DNA from: Verrucomicrobiaceae bacterium
GTDB taxonomy: Bacteria > Verrucomicrobiota > Verrucomicrobiia > Verrucomicrobiales > Verrucomicrobiaceae
Direction of reading: 5' to 3'
Assembly (NCBI GenBank): GCA_016795365.1
Contig: JAEUHN010000051.1
Location: 124,001-188,000, forward strand
DNA: 64,000 bases
Under the pieces are notes generated by a model. That model made no database searches. It saw nothing but the letters and a program-made list of their open reading frames with translations, and had not been told where the DNA came from. Numbering within the stretch: the stretch's first letter is position 1; each line of letters starts with the position of its first letter. Positions 44,432 to 53,719 of the stretch are shown piece after piece. The position numbers and the translations under genes are program-made.

Positions 44432-46093
44432 ATGTTCGCATCATCTTCGGTCAGCACAGCTTCGTCTTTGATCCTTCTGTCTTCGGTGGCAGCGGGTGGG
44501 CTGGCGCTGGGGGCGGTGAAGGTGCGGGGTGTGGGGCTGGGGTCGGCGGGGGTGCTGTTCGTGGGGTTGATCGTGGGGAGTCTGGGGTTTGGGCTGGATC
44601 ATGCGGTGCTGGAATTCCTGCGGGAGTTCGGGCTGATGCTGTTCGTGTTCACGATGGGCTTGCAGTTGGGGCCCGGATTCTTCGCGTCGCTGCGCAAAGC
44701 GGGCATCCGGCTGAATGCGTTTGCGGCGGCGATCGTGGTGGCGGGTTTCCTTTGCACCTGGGGTTGTGCGGTGATGTTCGCGATCCCTGCCGGGGCAAGG
44801 CTGGGTCTGTTCTCGGGGGCGACGACGAACACGCCCTCGCTGGGAGCGGCGCAGCAGGCCATGCTAAGCGTGGGGGCGGGGGCGGATCAGATGGCGCTGC
44901 CGGCGCTGGCCTACTCGGCGGCGTATCCGGTGGGCATCATCGGCATCATCGCCACGCTGCTGCTGCTGCGGAAGGTCTTCCGCATTGATGTCGAAGCGGA
45001 GACAAAGGAGTTCGAGGTGGCTCAGCGGCAGGGAATTGAACCGCTGCAACGCCTCAATGTGATCGTGGAGAACGCGAATCTCGATGGGCTGGCGATCCGG
45101 CAATTGCCCGGACGGCGTGAGACGAGCGTTATGGTGTCGCGATTGCAAAAGGCCGGAGCGAGCGAAGTGGCGACGGCGACGGAGGACTCGATCATCCATG
45201 TGGGCGACCATCTGCTGCTGGTGGGCACGGCGGCGAACGTGGAGAGCTTCCAGCGCATCGTGGGAAGCCACAGCCGCGTGGACCTCATGAAGGCGCCGGG
45301 GGCTGTGTCGTTTCGTCGCGTGGTGGTGACGAACAAGTCGATGCTGGGCAAAACATTGGCAGAACTGGGGCTCGATCATCTCTATGTCGTGACGATCACG
45401 CGCATCGTTCGTGCGGGCATCGAGATGACGGCGGTGCCGGATGTGCGGCTGCAGTTTGGCGACTTCCTGCATGTGGTGGGCGATCAAAATGGACTGGATC
45501 AGGCGGCGAAGATGCTGGGTGATTCGTTGAAGGCGCTGAACACCACGCAGTTCGTGCCGATCTTCGTGGGGCTGGCGCTGGGCGTGCTGCTGGGGATGCT
45601 GCCGATCAACGTGCCGGGCCTCTCCAGCCCGCTCAAACTCGGCCTTGCCGGAGGTCCGCTGGTAGCGGCGATCCTGCTGAGCCGACTGGGCAAGGCGGGG
45701 CCGCTCGTCTGGCACATGCCGGCGAATACCAACCTCGCCTTCCGCGAGCTGGGCATCTCGCTCTTCCTCGCGTGCGTGGGGCTGAGCGCGGGGCCGAAAT
45801 TCTTCGCCACGGTGATGAGTCACGAGGGTCTGATCTGGGCCGCATCGGCGGTGATCGTGGTGATGGTGCCGCTGATGATCGCGGGGATCATCGGCCGGAT
45901 TTGGCTGAAGATGAATTTCCTGGAACTCTGCGGTCTGCTCACCGGCAGCATGACGGACCCGCCCGCACTTGCATTTGCCAACAGTCTGGCCAAGTCAGAC
46001 GCGCCCTCCGTGGCCTACGCGACGGTTTACCCGCTCACGATGCTCTGCCGCATTCTCATCGCGCAGGTCATGGTGCTTCTTTTCTTTCACTAG
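44432..46093 (+). CDS. AspT/YidE-family putative transporter with two TrkA-C (RCK_C) domains
   Basis: The start is ATG 44432; a TTG six codons earlier at 44414 is an alternative. The 553-residue protein has five to six N-terminal helices and another five to six from about residue 375. A cytoplasmic centre of about 200 residues between them carries two RCK_C-like units (HVGDHLLLVGTAANVESFQR, then LQFGDFLHVVGDQNGLDQAA). Duplicated AspT-type repeats with G-x-S/T-x-T-x-P motifs (GATTNTPSLGAAQ; TGSMTDPPALAFA) support the aspartate:alanine-exchanger/YbjL-YidE family. The substrate is unknown. It ends 18 bp before the phosphofructokinase gene, so co-transcription is likely. Confidence 0.85.
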   Translation: MFASSSVSTASSLILLSSVAAGGLALGAVKVRGVGLGSAGVLFVGLIVGSLGFGLDHAVLEFLREFGLMLFVFTMGLQLGPGFFASLRKAGIRLNAFAAAIVVAGFLCTWGCAVMFAIPAGARLGLFSGATTNTPSLGAAQQAMLSVGAGADQMALPALAYSAAYPVGIIGIIATLLLLRKVFRIDVEAETKEFEVAQRQGIEPLQRLNVIVENANLDGLAIRQLPGRRETSVMVSRLQKAGASEVATATEDSIIHVGDHLLLVGTAANVESFQRIVGSHSRVDLMKAPGAVSFRRVVVTNKSMLGKTLAELGLDHLYVVTITRIVRAGIEMTAVPDVRLQFGDFLHVVGDQNGLDQAAKMLGDSLKALNTTQFVPIFVGLALGVLLGMLPINVPGLSSPLKLGLAGGPLVAAILLSRLGKAGPLVWHMPANTNLAFRELGISLFLACVGLSAGPKFFATVMSHEGLIWAASAVIVVMVPLMIAGIIGRIWLKMNFLELCGLLTGSMTDPPALAFANSLAKSDAPSVAYATVYPLTMLCRILIAQVMVLLFFH

Positions 46094-46111
46094 CTCATCC
46101 CCTCCCCTCTC

Positions 46112-47500
46112 ATGAAACGCATTGGTATTCTCACCGCTGGTGGCGACACCCCGGCCCTCAACGCCACGATCTACGGCGCGGTCACTCGCGCGAGCCAGAT
46201 GAAGGTGGAAGTCGTGGGCCTGATCAAGGGCTTCAACTGCCTCTTCAATCCCCGCGTGCCCCATGTGCAGCTCAACCCGCTGCACCAGACCATCCCGGAG
46301 CTGGACCCCACGCTCGGTGGAACGCTGCTCGGATCGTCGCGTGACTTCGTCGATCCCGAGAAAAAGGAAGACCTCGACATGGTGGTGCATCGCCTCAAGC
46401 GGCTCGGCATCGAGGGGCTCGTCTGCATCGGCGGCGATGGCACGCTCAACGGTCTGCAACCTCTCGCCGAGCGCCTGCCCACCGTGCTGGCCCCGAAGAC
46501 CATCGACAACGACCTGGGCCTGAACTACCCGAACGAACCCGATGAATTCCTCCGCGTGCCCGACCCATCGGCGAAGTGCGGCTATCACTACCAGAGGGCC
46601 GAATCGCGCTCCGTCTTCGCCCTCGATCAGATGGTGAACTACGTGACGCCCGGCTACGCCACCGCCGTTTATGTCTCGGCCAGTGCCATCGAACGTGTGC
46701 GCACCACGGCCGAAAGCCATCGCCGCATCGCCATTGTGGAAGTGATGGGCCGCCACTCGGGTTACATCGCCCTCGGCTCTGCCTACGGTCGGCCCGACAT
46801 CATCCTGGTCCCCGAGGTCGCCGTCGATGTGGAGATGGTCGCCGAGCGCGTGAAGCAGATCTACGACTTGCAGAAGAGCGTCATGATCGTGTGCGGCGAA
46901 GGCATCATCGACAAGGACGGCAACGAACTCGGTGCCAGCGGTGGCAAGGACCCCGCAGGCAATCATCAGCTCAGCGGTGCCGCCGAAGCCCTGCGCTCCG
47001 CTTTGATCAGTCTGATCGGCGACGCCTACTTCCGCAACTACCGCCGCGGCGAGTCAGCGAAGGAAGCGATCTTCACCCGCAAGGTCGGCCACACACAACG
47101 CGGCGGACGCCCCGTGTTGTTCGATCGCTTCTGCGCCTCCCAGCTCGGAGCCAAGGCCGTCGATATGCTCCTGGAGGGCCGCAACAACGCCACCTCCATC
47201 ATTCAATACAATGCCAACGAAGGCTTCCACGTGGAAGGCTTTGACGCCAATCACCTGCGCGATCGCTGGGGCCTCATCCACGCGCGGCACATGCACACCG
47301 AGTTCTACGATGCCCGCCTCATGAAGCCCTCGCGCATGGGTATCGACTACCTCATGCCCATCTTCTCCAACGCCATCGGCAACGACGACATGGAGCACAT
47401 CCGCAACACCCTCTTCGCCCCCGGCAACCTCCTGCGCCCCTACCACTCGATCAATACCGACGTGAACAAGCGCATCCGGTATCTGATGGAAGAGGGCTGA
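46112..47500 (+). CDS. 6-phosphofructokinase (ATP- or PPi-dependent)
   Basis: The 462-residue protein has the PFK fold signature: N-terminal ILTAGGDTPALNATI, IGGDGTLNGLQ, PKTIDNDLG and EVMGRHSGYIAL. The phosphoryl-donor site is mixed. GGDGT at the first position is the ATP-type residue, while Lys in PKTIDND is the PPi-type residue, as in intermediate clade enzymes. The donor is therefore not settled. It catalyses phosphorylation of fructose-6-phosphate in glycolysis. The length is above that of E. coli PfkA (320) and in the range of long PPi-type enzymes. It follows the AspT-like transporter gene by 18 bp. Confidence 0.93.
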   Translation: MKRIGILTAGGDTPALNATIYGAVTRASQMKVEVVGLIKGFNCLFNPRVPHVQLNPLHQTIPELDPTLGGTLLGSSRDFVDPEKKEDLDMVVHRLKRLGIEGLVCIGGDGTLNGLQPLAERLPTVLAPKTIDNDLGLNYPNEPDEFLRVPDPSAKCGYHYQRAESRSVFALDQMVNYVTPGYATAVYVSASAIERVRTTAESHRRIAIVEVMGRHSGYIALGSAYGRPDIILVPEVAVDVEMVAERVKQIYDLQKSVMIVCGEGIIDKDGNELGASGGKDPAGNHQLSGAAEALRSALISLIGDAYFRNYRRGESAKEAIFTRKVGHTQRGGRPVLFDRFCASQLGAKAVDMLLEGRNNATSIIQYNANEGFHVEGFDANHLRDRWGLIHARHMHTEFYDARLMKPSRMGIDYLMPIFSNAIGNDDMEHIRNTLFAPGNLLRPYHSINTDVNKRIRYLMEEG

Positions 47501-47709
47501 TGGGCCAAGCGTGTGGATTCGTTTTCTTGAAGCGAATGAGAACGAACGTCCGCCAATAGGACGACAAACTTCTATGGTTGGTCATTCGCGGCCCATTCGG
47601 TTTGGATTCGCGTCTGAAGATCCTCGCCTCGCTTTGTGGTGCCTCAGCACTGCGCTCACCTCCCAGTTGCCGCTTGCACGGGATGGTTCGCACCCGAGTT
47701 TCGGAGTCC

Positions 47710-48345
47710 ATGAAGACCTGGAGGATGATGAGTTGCGTGGCGGTGCTGCTGGTCGGCTGCTCGGAGGACAAGCCGCGGCGCTGGGACTTGCTGTCGGAGG
47801 CGATGCTGCCGCAGTGGCAGGCGGTGGCCATCGAGGGCGCTGGCAAGCCCCAGATGGGACCAGGGGAGTTCGTTTTGCCCGAGGGGGCTCCGATGACGGC
47901 GGTGCGTTTCGGAGGATGGGAAGCGATGGGGCTGCCGGTGGTGGACTACGCGATCGAGTATGAGGCGATGCGCGTGGAGGGGCAGGACTTCTTTGGTGCG
48001 GTGACGTTTCCCATTCGGAGCCTCAAGACCTGCGCCACGCTGGTGAACGGCGGTTGGGGTGGCGGGCTGGTGGGAATCTCGAACATTGACGAGCAAAGCG
48101 CGAACGAGAATGCGACGCGAAGCGAGCATCGGTTCGTCAACGGCCAGTGGTATCGCTTTCGCCTGGAGGTGCGCAGCGAGGAGATTCGGGGCTGGCTGGA
48201 CGGGCGGCTCATCATCAATGCCAGCCTCAAGGCGCGCTCGATCAGTCTGCGCCCTGGCGACATCGAGCGCTGTGCGCCTTTTGGCCTGGCTACGTATGGC
48301 ACGACGGGGAAGGTGCGCGGGCTGGTGGTGGAGGTGCTGCCGTGA
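47710..48345 (+). CDS. Lipoprotein with DUF1080/LamG-like fold
   Basis: The start is ATG 47710 (MKTWRMMSCVAVLLVGCSED), giving a lipoprotein signal with LVGC lipobox and 211 residues. The mature part is beta-rich and ends in WYRFRLEVRSEEIRGWLDGRLIINASL, the pattern of the concanavalin-like DUF1080/3-keto-disaccharide hydrolase and LamG folds. Binding or cleavage of glycans is thus possible, but no catalytic residues were confirmed. The upstream 47501-47709 gap shows no other gene. Confidence 0.75.
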   Translation: MKTWRMMSCVAVLLVGCSEDKPRRWDLLSEAMLPQWQAVAIEGAGKPQMGPGEFVLPEGAPMTAVRFGGWEAMGLPVVDYAIEYEAMRVEGQDFFGAVTFPIRSLKTCATLVNGGWGGGLVGISNIDEQSANENATRSEHRFVNGQWYRFRLEVRSEEIRGWLDGRLIINASLKARSISLRPGDIERCAPFGLATYGTTGKVRGLVVEVLP

Positions 48346-48390
48346 TTTCGCATTGCGAAGCGGGCGTTGTGGAGACAGAGAGGACCATCC

Positions 48391-49725
48391 ATGTCGTTCC
48401 CGCCTCGCCCCCGTCCTCCGCACCGCTCTGACCGGCCTCAGCGCTTTGATCGTCCGTCGCAACCACGGGACCGGGGTCCCTCGCGGCGCCCGGAACCGCG
48501 CTTGCCCAGCCCGGAGACTCCCGCCCCGAGCGGCAGCGCGGACTGGCCGCAGCCCTGGGCGCAGATGAAGTATTTCTCCTTCAACCCAGCGGTGTATCCC
48601 AACATGATCAGCGCCGTCTCGCGCGACGCAGCGGCCGGTGATCTCATCCATGTGATGGACAAGGACGGCCAGCCCTTTGGCACCGGCTTCTTCAATCCCC
48701 GGGCCAAGATCCCGCTGCGCGTGCTGCAACATGGAGCCGAGCCACTCACGGAAGCGGACCTGGACGCGCGTCTGGAGCGGGCGGTGCTGTTGCGACGCGA
48801 TGCCTTGAAGCTCGACGCCGTGACCAATGCCTATCGCGTGGTCTTCAGCGATGGCGACGGGCTCAGCGGGCTGACGGTGGATCGCTACGCGGACACGCTC
48901 TCCATTGAAGTGACCACGCTGGGTGTCTGGAAGCGCCTGCGCCGCTGGCTGCCGAAGATGCATGAGCTGCTGGGCACCACTCAGCATGTGATCCAGGTGG
49001 ACCCCGAGGTGGCACAGATCGAAGGCATGAGGATGGCGGACGTGCCGGAGATCGATGCCCCCGCGCCCGCGACGGTCCGTATTCAGGAGCACGGGATTCG
49101 TTATCAGGTGAATTTCCCGGACGGGCACAAGACGGGTTTCTTCTGCGATCAGCGTGACAACCGTCTGCGTTTTGGCCAGCTCGTCGCTGGGAAGCGGGTG
49201 CTCGACTTGTGCTGCTACACCGGCGGCTTCGCCCTGGCGGCCAAGCTGATCGGCAAGTGCGAGGACGTAACCGCCGTGGACCTCGACGAGAAGTCCATCG
49301 CCTCCGCTCGAAAGAACGCCGACATCAACCAGGTCCGCCTCAGCCTGACGCAAAGCGATGCCTTTGGATGGGGGCGGCAGATGATCGCCAATGGCGAGCA
49401 GTGGGACGCCGTGGTGCTCGATCCACCGAAGTTCCTCTTCAGCCGCGAACCCGAGAGCGAAGAGGCCAAAAAAGGCCGCAACAAATACTACGACCTCAAT
49501 GCCGTGGCCCTCCAGCTCGTGAAGCCGGGCGGGCTCTTCGTGACCTGCTCGTGCTCAGGCCTGCTGAGCCTGGAAGAGTTCGAGGAAATCGTCTGCCGCG
49601 CCGCCCATCGAAACAAGCGCAAGCTGCAGATCCTGGATCGCACCGGTGCCGGCATGGATCATCCGGTGATGTCGAACTGCCCGGATGGTCGTTACTTGAA
49701 GGTCATCTGGGCGGTGGTGGTGTAG
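48391..49725 (+). CDS. Class I SAM-dependent rRNA methyltransferase, RlmI-like
   Basis: The start is ATG 48391 (MSFPPRPRPPHR), giving 444 residues. The first 55 residues are unusually proline/arginine-rich and probably disordered. A PUA-like region follows, then the Rossmann methyltransferase with DLCCYTGGFALAAKL, VTAVDLDEKSI, VVLDPPKFLFSR and VTCSCSGLLS. This matches RlmI-type 23S rRNA cytosine-5 methyltransferases. The Arg-rich N-terminal extension could aid RNA binding; this is inference. Confidence 0.88.
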   Translation: MSFPPRPRPPHRSDRPQRFDRPSQPRDRGPSRRPEPRLPSPETPAPSGSADWPQPWAQMKYFSFNPAVYPNMISAVSRDAAAGDLIHVMDKDGQPFGTGFFNPRAKIPLRVLQHGAEPLTEADLDARLERAVLLRRDALKLDAVTNAYRVVFSDGDGLSGLTVDRYADTLSIEVTTLGVWKRLRRWLPKMHELLGTTQHVIQVDPEVAQIEGMRMADVPEIDAPAPATVRIQEHGIRYQVNFPDGHKTGFFCDQRDNRLRFGQLVAGKRVLDLCCYTGGFALAAKLIGKCEDVTAVDLDEKSIASARKNADINQVRLSLTQSDAFGWGRQMIANGEQWDAVVLDPPKFLFSREPESEEAKKGRNKYYDLNAVALQLVKPGGLFVTCSCSGLLSLEEFEEIVCRAAHRNKRKLQILDRTGAGMDHPVMSNCPDGRYLKVIWAVVV

Positions 49726-49800
49726 GGCCAACTTTCCCCTGTCATTTGCACGATTCTCGCTAATCTCGGCGCTCCCCAAATCCAAATCAGACCTCCGATC

Positions 49801-51018
49801 ATGCCCAAGAAAACCATTCGTGACCTCGACCTCTCTGGAAAGCGCGTCCTCGTGCGCGTGGATTTTAACGTTCCGCTCGACGAGAAGGACGGCCAGATGG
49901 TGATCACCGATGCCACCCGCATTCAGGAGACGCTGCCGACGCTGAAGTCTCTGATCGAGAAGGGCGCGCGCATCATCCTTTGCTCCCACCTGGGCCGTCC
50001 GAAGGGCCAGCGCGATCCGAAGCAATCGCTCGCTCCCGTCGCCCCTGCGCTCGCCGCGCTGCTGGGCAAGCCGGTCGCCTTTGCCGATGACTGCATCGGA
50101 GCCGATGCGAAGGCCAAGGCCCTGGCACTGAAGGATGGTGATGTGCTGCTGCTGGAGAACACCCGCTTCCACGCTGGCGAAGAAAAAAACGATGCCGACC
50201 TCGCGAAGGGCATGGCCGATCTGGCCGAGGTGTTCGTGAACGACGCCTTCGGTTCAGCACACCGCGCGCACAGCTCCACCGCCGGTGTGGCTGACTACCT
50301 GCCCGCCGTCTCCGGCTTGCTCATGGAGAAGGAACTGGCCTACCTGCACGACGAACTCGAGAACCCCGAGCGTCCGTTCGTGGTGATCCTCGGCGGCGCG
50401 AAGGTGAACGACAAGATCGGCGTCATCAATCGCCTGCTCGAAAAGGCCGACACCATCATCATCGGCGGCGGCATGGCCTACACCTTCCGCAAGATCGTGC
50501 AGGGCATCTCTATCGGGAAGAGCCTCTACAAGCCCGAGTGGGAACCCATTGCCCAGGCCGCTCTGGACAAGGCCAAGGAGCGCGGCGTGAAGATCCTCAT
50601 CCCTGTCGATGCGATGATCACGGACGCCTTCGACTTCGACAACAAGAAGCTCGGCAACATCAAGTTCACCGCCGCTGGCGAGAGCATCCCGGACGGCTGG
50701 GAAGGCGTCGATATCGGACCCGAGAGTGTGAAGCTTTTCGCCGAAGAGATCGCCAAGGCGAAGACCGTGATCTGGAACGGCCCGATGGGCGTGTTCGAGA
50801 TCAAGGAAAGCTCCAAGGGCACCTTCGACATCGCCGAAGCCATGGCCGCCAATACCACTGCCAAGAACATCATCGGCGGCGGCGACAGCGTGAAGGCCGT
50901 GAAGAAGGCCAAGCTGGCCGACAAGATGACCTTCATCTCCACCGGCGGCGGTGCGTCGCTGGAATTGCTGGAAGGCAAGGCCCTCCCCGGCGTTACCTGC
51001 TTGGCGGAGAAAGTATGA
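49801..51018 (+). CDS. pgk: Phosphoglycerate kinase
   Basis: The 405-residue protein has the Pgk landmarks: [14 protein letters not shown] near the start, [23 protein letters not shown], the hinge [28 protein letters not shown] and GGGDSVKAV. It transfers phosphate from 1,3-bisphosphoglycerate to ADP. The length is normal (about 390-415). It precedes tpiA by 119 bp on the same strand; a 16-bp inverted repeat lies in that gap, and its left arm overlaps the pgk stop. Confidence 0.98.
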   Translation: MPKKTIRDLDLSGKRVLVRVDFNVPLDEKDGQMVITDATRIQETLPTLKSLIEKGARIILCSHLGRPKGQRDPKQSLAPVAPALAALLGKPVAFADDCIGADAKAKALALKDGDVLLLENTRFHAGEEKNDADLAKGMADLAEVFVNDAFGSAHRAHSSTAGVADYLPAVSGLLMEKELAYLHDELENPERPFVVILGGAKVNDKIGVINRLLEKADTIIIGGGMAYTFRKIVQGISIGKSLYKPEWEPIAQAALDKAKERGVKILIPVDAMITDAFDFDNKKLGNIKFTAAGESIPDGWEGVDIGPESVKLFAEEIAKAKTVIWNGPMGVFEIKESSKGTFDIAEAMAANTTAKNIIGGGDSVKAVKKAKLADKMTFISTGGGASLELLEGKALPGVTCLAEKV

Positions 51019-51118
51019 AGGATGAAAAATGAAGGATGAAGCAAGCTATGACTGCTAGTTCATCCTCGTTTCGTCGCCCCAATCCCCTCTCTTGATTTCC
51101 GTTTCATCCTCCATACTT
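51011..51118. repeat. Inverted repeat spanning the pgk-tpiA gap
   Basis: The 16-bp arms 51011-51026 and 51103-51118 match at 15 of 16 positions as reverse complements. The left arm includes the pgk stop codon. A second copy of GAAGGATGAA follows the left arm. It could form a hairpin in the bicistronic transcript. Confidence 0.75.
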
Positions 51119-51137
51119 CATCATTGATCCTTCCCCT

Positions 51138-51944
51138 ATGATTCATCACCGCAAGCCCATCGTCGCCGCCAACTGGAAGATGCACCAAACTCCCCAGGAG
51201 ACCGAGGACTTCATGCGTGCCTTCCTTCGCCTCGTGCCGGAGAAGTGTCCGATCCAGATCGTGATCGTGCCTCCGTTCATCAGCCTGCCAAAGGCGGCGG
51301 ATTGCACCCACAATGTCCGCCATGCAGCGGTTGAACTCGGCGCTCAAAACATGAGCCAGCATCCTGGCGGTGCCTACACGGGCGAGATCAGCGCCCGCAT
51401 GTTGAAGGAAGTGGAAGTGAAGCACGTCGTCCTCGGCCACAGCGAGCGCCGCGCGCTCTACGGCGAGACGAACCAGATCGTCAATGCGAAGGTCCAGGCC
51501 GCTCTCGAAGCACGCCTGCACCCAATCCTTTGCATCGGTGAAACGCTTGAAGAGCGCGACGCAGGCAAGATCGAGCAGGTGCTGGAAAGCCAGCTCCGCG
51601 AGAGCCTCGCCGAAGTCGGTTCACGCCGCGTGCTCGACCTTGTCATCGCCTATGAACCCGTCTGGGCCATCGGCACCGGCCGCACCGCATCACCGCAGCA
51701 AGCTCAGGAAGCTCACGCCTTTGTGCGCAAGGTTTTGACTGACCTGTATGATGCGGACACCGCACAGAAGATCCGCATTCAATATGGCGGCAGCGTGAAG
51801 CCCAACAACATGGCTGAAATCATCGCGCAGCCCGACGTGGATGGCGCGCTCGTTGGGGGCGCTTCGCTGGAAAGTGGCAGCTTCTGGGAAATCTGCCGTG
51901 CTGCCATCGACCACGAAAACGCTCACGCCAAGCAGGCTGACTGA
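51138..51944 (+). CDS. tpiA: Triosephosphate isomerase
   Basis: The 268-residue protein has the substrate Lys in AANWKMHQ (about K14), the catalytic His region GHSERR, and the catalytic Glu in YEPVWAIGTG. Phosphate-binding GGSVKPNN and GGASL motifs are present near the C-terminus. It interconverts dihydroxyacetone phosphate and glyceraldehyde-3-phosphate. The length is slightly above the usual 250, from a C-terminal extension (ENAHAKQAD). A terminator follows. Confidence 0.98.
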   Translation: MIHHRKPIVAANWKMHQTPQETEDFMRAFLRLVPEKCPIQIVIVPPFISLPKAADCTHNVRHAAVELGAQNMSQHPGGAYTGEISARMLKEVEVKHVVLGHSERRALYGETNQIVNAKVQAALEARLHPILCIGETLEERDAGKIEQVLESQLRESLAEVGSRRVLDLVIAYEPVWAIGTGRTASPQQAQEAHAFVRKVLTDLYDADTAQKIRIQYGGSVKPNNMAEIIAQPDVDGALVGGASLESGSFWEICRAAIDHENAHAKQAD

Positions 51945-51989
51945 AGCACTTGATGCTATCCGTTAACCATAGTCCGCAAAACATCTGAG

Positions 51990-52016
51990 GGGGAGCTTGT
52001 GCTCCCCTTTCTTTTT
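51990..52016 (+). terminator. Rho-independent terminator of tpiA
   Basis: A 7-bp GGGGAGC/GCTCCCC stem with a 4-nt loop is followed by TTTCTTTTT. It lies 45 bp past the tpiA stop. Confidence 0.9.
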
Positions 52017-52038
52017 GCCTGCACACTTTTCGAATGTG

Positions 52039-52950
52039 TTACTTGGTCCGCCTGCGACCTGATACCACCGAGGCAATGGCTCCGAACATCAGCAGCATGC
52101 TGCCGGGCTCCGGGACCGCTGAAGCACCGATCGCGAAATCGTCATACGAGTTCTTTTCGGTATTTGCCACGGCCGTGAAGCGAATGCCCGCCAAGCTGGT
52201 CAAAGGACGGTCTGCCACCGCGCCTGAGATCACGTAGTGGGTGGTGCCAGTGAGGCTCTCGAAGTAGGAGAAGTTGATCGTGTCGTTATCGAGATCGAAC
52301 GTCAGCATCACGTGATCCCAGTCTGCGTTATTGCCGACGATGCTAGTCGTATGCCATCCGCTGGCGTCATACCAGTCGATCAGAGGCCTCGACGTGAGAC
52401 CTCCTTGCCCTAGGGTGCCCAGGGCAAACACTGTTTCTCCGGCCGCATTGAAGAACTCCGTGGTAGTGACTTGTCCCACGGCAAAAAAGGCAGTCTGGGG
52501 GCACGCCCAGTAGTCGATGTCGATTGTTCCCGTGGTCACGGCACTCGGGGTGCCGCCGTTGAAGTCGCGGGAGTCAAAGTAATACCGGTAATCAGCACCG
52601 TCGCCGCCCGTGTCACCAAAACCGGCAGTCGAGCGCAGAACGAGCCCTGAGGCTCCGCTGTGGGCCAGCCCATGGTGAGCCACGAGTTCGCCATAGTTGT
52701 CATCGATCCGGCCCACGTCGCCCTTGTAGAACAGGCCGGAGTTCGCCGCGATATTAGCAAAACCTCCCCCAGGCCCGCCATTGTTCGTGCCATACTGCCC
52801 AGCGTTGTAGCTGCTCACGTCACGCATCGGCAGCACTCCGCCGTCTTGATAGCCGTCCTGATCCTCAAAACCCCCGAGATAGGCGTGGGCACTCGTTCCC
52901 AGCAGGAGCGAGGCGAAGCCGATCAGAGGCACAAGGCGTGAACTCAACAT
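52039..52950 (-). CDS. PEP-CTERM sorted exported protein
   Basis: The 303-residue protein has a signal peptide (GFASLLLGTSAHAYLGG), a beta-rich body, and a C-terminal sorting tail with the VPEPGSMLLMFGAIA motif followed by a hydrophobic stretch and SGRRRTK. This is the classic PEP-CTERM signal recognised by exosortase, found with exopolysaccharide systems. The body resembles LamG-like domains (LDNDTINFSYFESLTG). No exosortase gene lies in the window. The function is unknown. Confidence 0.88.
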   Translation of the reverse strand: MLSSRLVPLIGFASLLLGTSAHAYLGGFEDQDGYQDGGVLPMRDVSSYNAGQYGTNNGGPGGGFANIAANSGLFYKGDVGRIDDNYGELVAHHGLAHSGASGLVLRSTAGFGDTGGDGADYRYYFDSRDFNGGTPSAVTTGTIDIDYWACPQTAFFAVGQVTTTEFFNAAGETVFALGTLGQGGLTSRPLIDWYDASGWHTTSIVGNNADWDHVMLTFDLDNDTINFSYFESLTGTTHYVISGAVADRPLTSLAGIRFTAVANTEKNSYDDFAIGASAVPEPGSMLLMFGAIASVVSGRRRTK

Positions 52951-52966
52951 GTCCTAAATATACATT

Positions 52967-52982
52967 TATTATTGAAATAATA
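52967..52982. promoter_or_regulatory. AT-rich inverted repeat upstream of the PEP-CTERM gene
   Basis: TATTATT-GA-AATAATA is a perfect 7-bp inverted repeat 17 bp upstream of the start codon at 52950, in a locally AT-rich stretch. It may overlap a -10 element or be an operator. Confidence 0.35.
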
Positions 52983-53050
52983 GCAAATATAAATTTCGGA
53001 CATACCTCGAGGCATCATTCCCCTCTCTGGCGAGCACTTGGTGCCCTGTC

Positions 53051-53617
53051 TCAGCCAGCCATGGACGCCGCCATTCGCTGGCGCACCGCCTCGAACAGGC
53101 AGATCCCCGTCGCGACCGAGACATTCAAGCACTCCACCTTTCCTGCCATAGGGATGCGAGCCAGGAAATCGCATGCATCGGAGGTGAGACGCCTCATGCC
53201 AGCCCCCTCGGCCCCCATCACGATACCGATCGGACCCGTGAGATCCTGATCGTAGATGGACTTGTCGGTTTCGTCCGCCGTCCCCACGATCCAGATGCCC
53301 ATCTTCTTCAGCTTCTCCATGGCACGAACAAGATTGGTCACACGCACGATGGGCACATTCTCCGCACCGCCGCAGGAAACGCGCAGCACAGTGTCCGTGA
53401 TGGGTGCGGAACGATCCTTCGGCACAATCACCGCCGTGACACCCGCGCCATCGGCAGTTCGCAGACAGGCCCCCAGATTGTGCGGGTCCTGAACACAGTC
53501 GAGGATAAGCACGAGCGCGTTGGGCACGTCTTCGAGGAGCTTGGAAAGATGCTCGTCTTCGTAAATGGGAACGTCAGGGTTCTTGGAGACGTGCTTGTTG
53601 GCGCGGGCTGGGTGCAT
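53051..53617 (-). CDS. 23S rRNA/tRNA 2'-O-ribose methyltransferase, SpoU (TrmH/RlmB) family
   Basis: The 188-residue protein carries the SPOUT motifs: [21 protein letters not shown] (motif 1), [13 protein letters not shown] (motif 2) and [21 protein letters not shown] (motif 3), which form the trefoil knot and SAM site. It lacks most of the N-terminal RNA-binding domain of RlmB (usual length about 240), so it is a short version. It methylates a guanosine ribose in rRNA or tRNA; the target is not clear. It is divergent from queC across 102 bp. Confidence 0.88.
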   Translation of the reverse strand: MHPARANKHVSKNPDVPIYEDEHLSKLLEDVPNALVLILDCVQDPHNLGACLRTADGAGVTAVIVPKDRSAPITDTVLRVSCGGAENVPIVRVTNLVRAMEKLKKMGIWIVGTADETDKSIYDQDLTGPIGIVMGAEGAGMRRLTSDACDFLARIPMAGKVECLNVSVATGICLFEAVRQRMAASMAG

Positions 53618-53719
53618 GGGTAGTTCTCGATTCGCAGTTCTTGGTTTTCAATGCAGAGTGTCGGGCCAGGATTCAACCCATTACTGCATTCCGGCCATCA
53701 ACCTCCGAACGCTTTCCAT

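Noticed and set aside
44864-45823. 319-codon minus-strand frame opposite the AspT-like transporter
   Set aside because: Very rich in His, Arg and Gln; the opposite strand encodes clear transmembrane helices and TrkA-C motifs.
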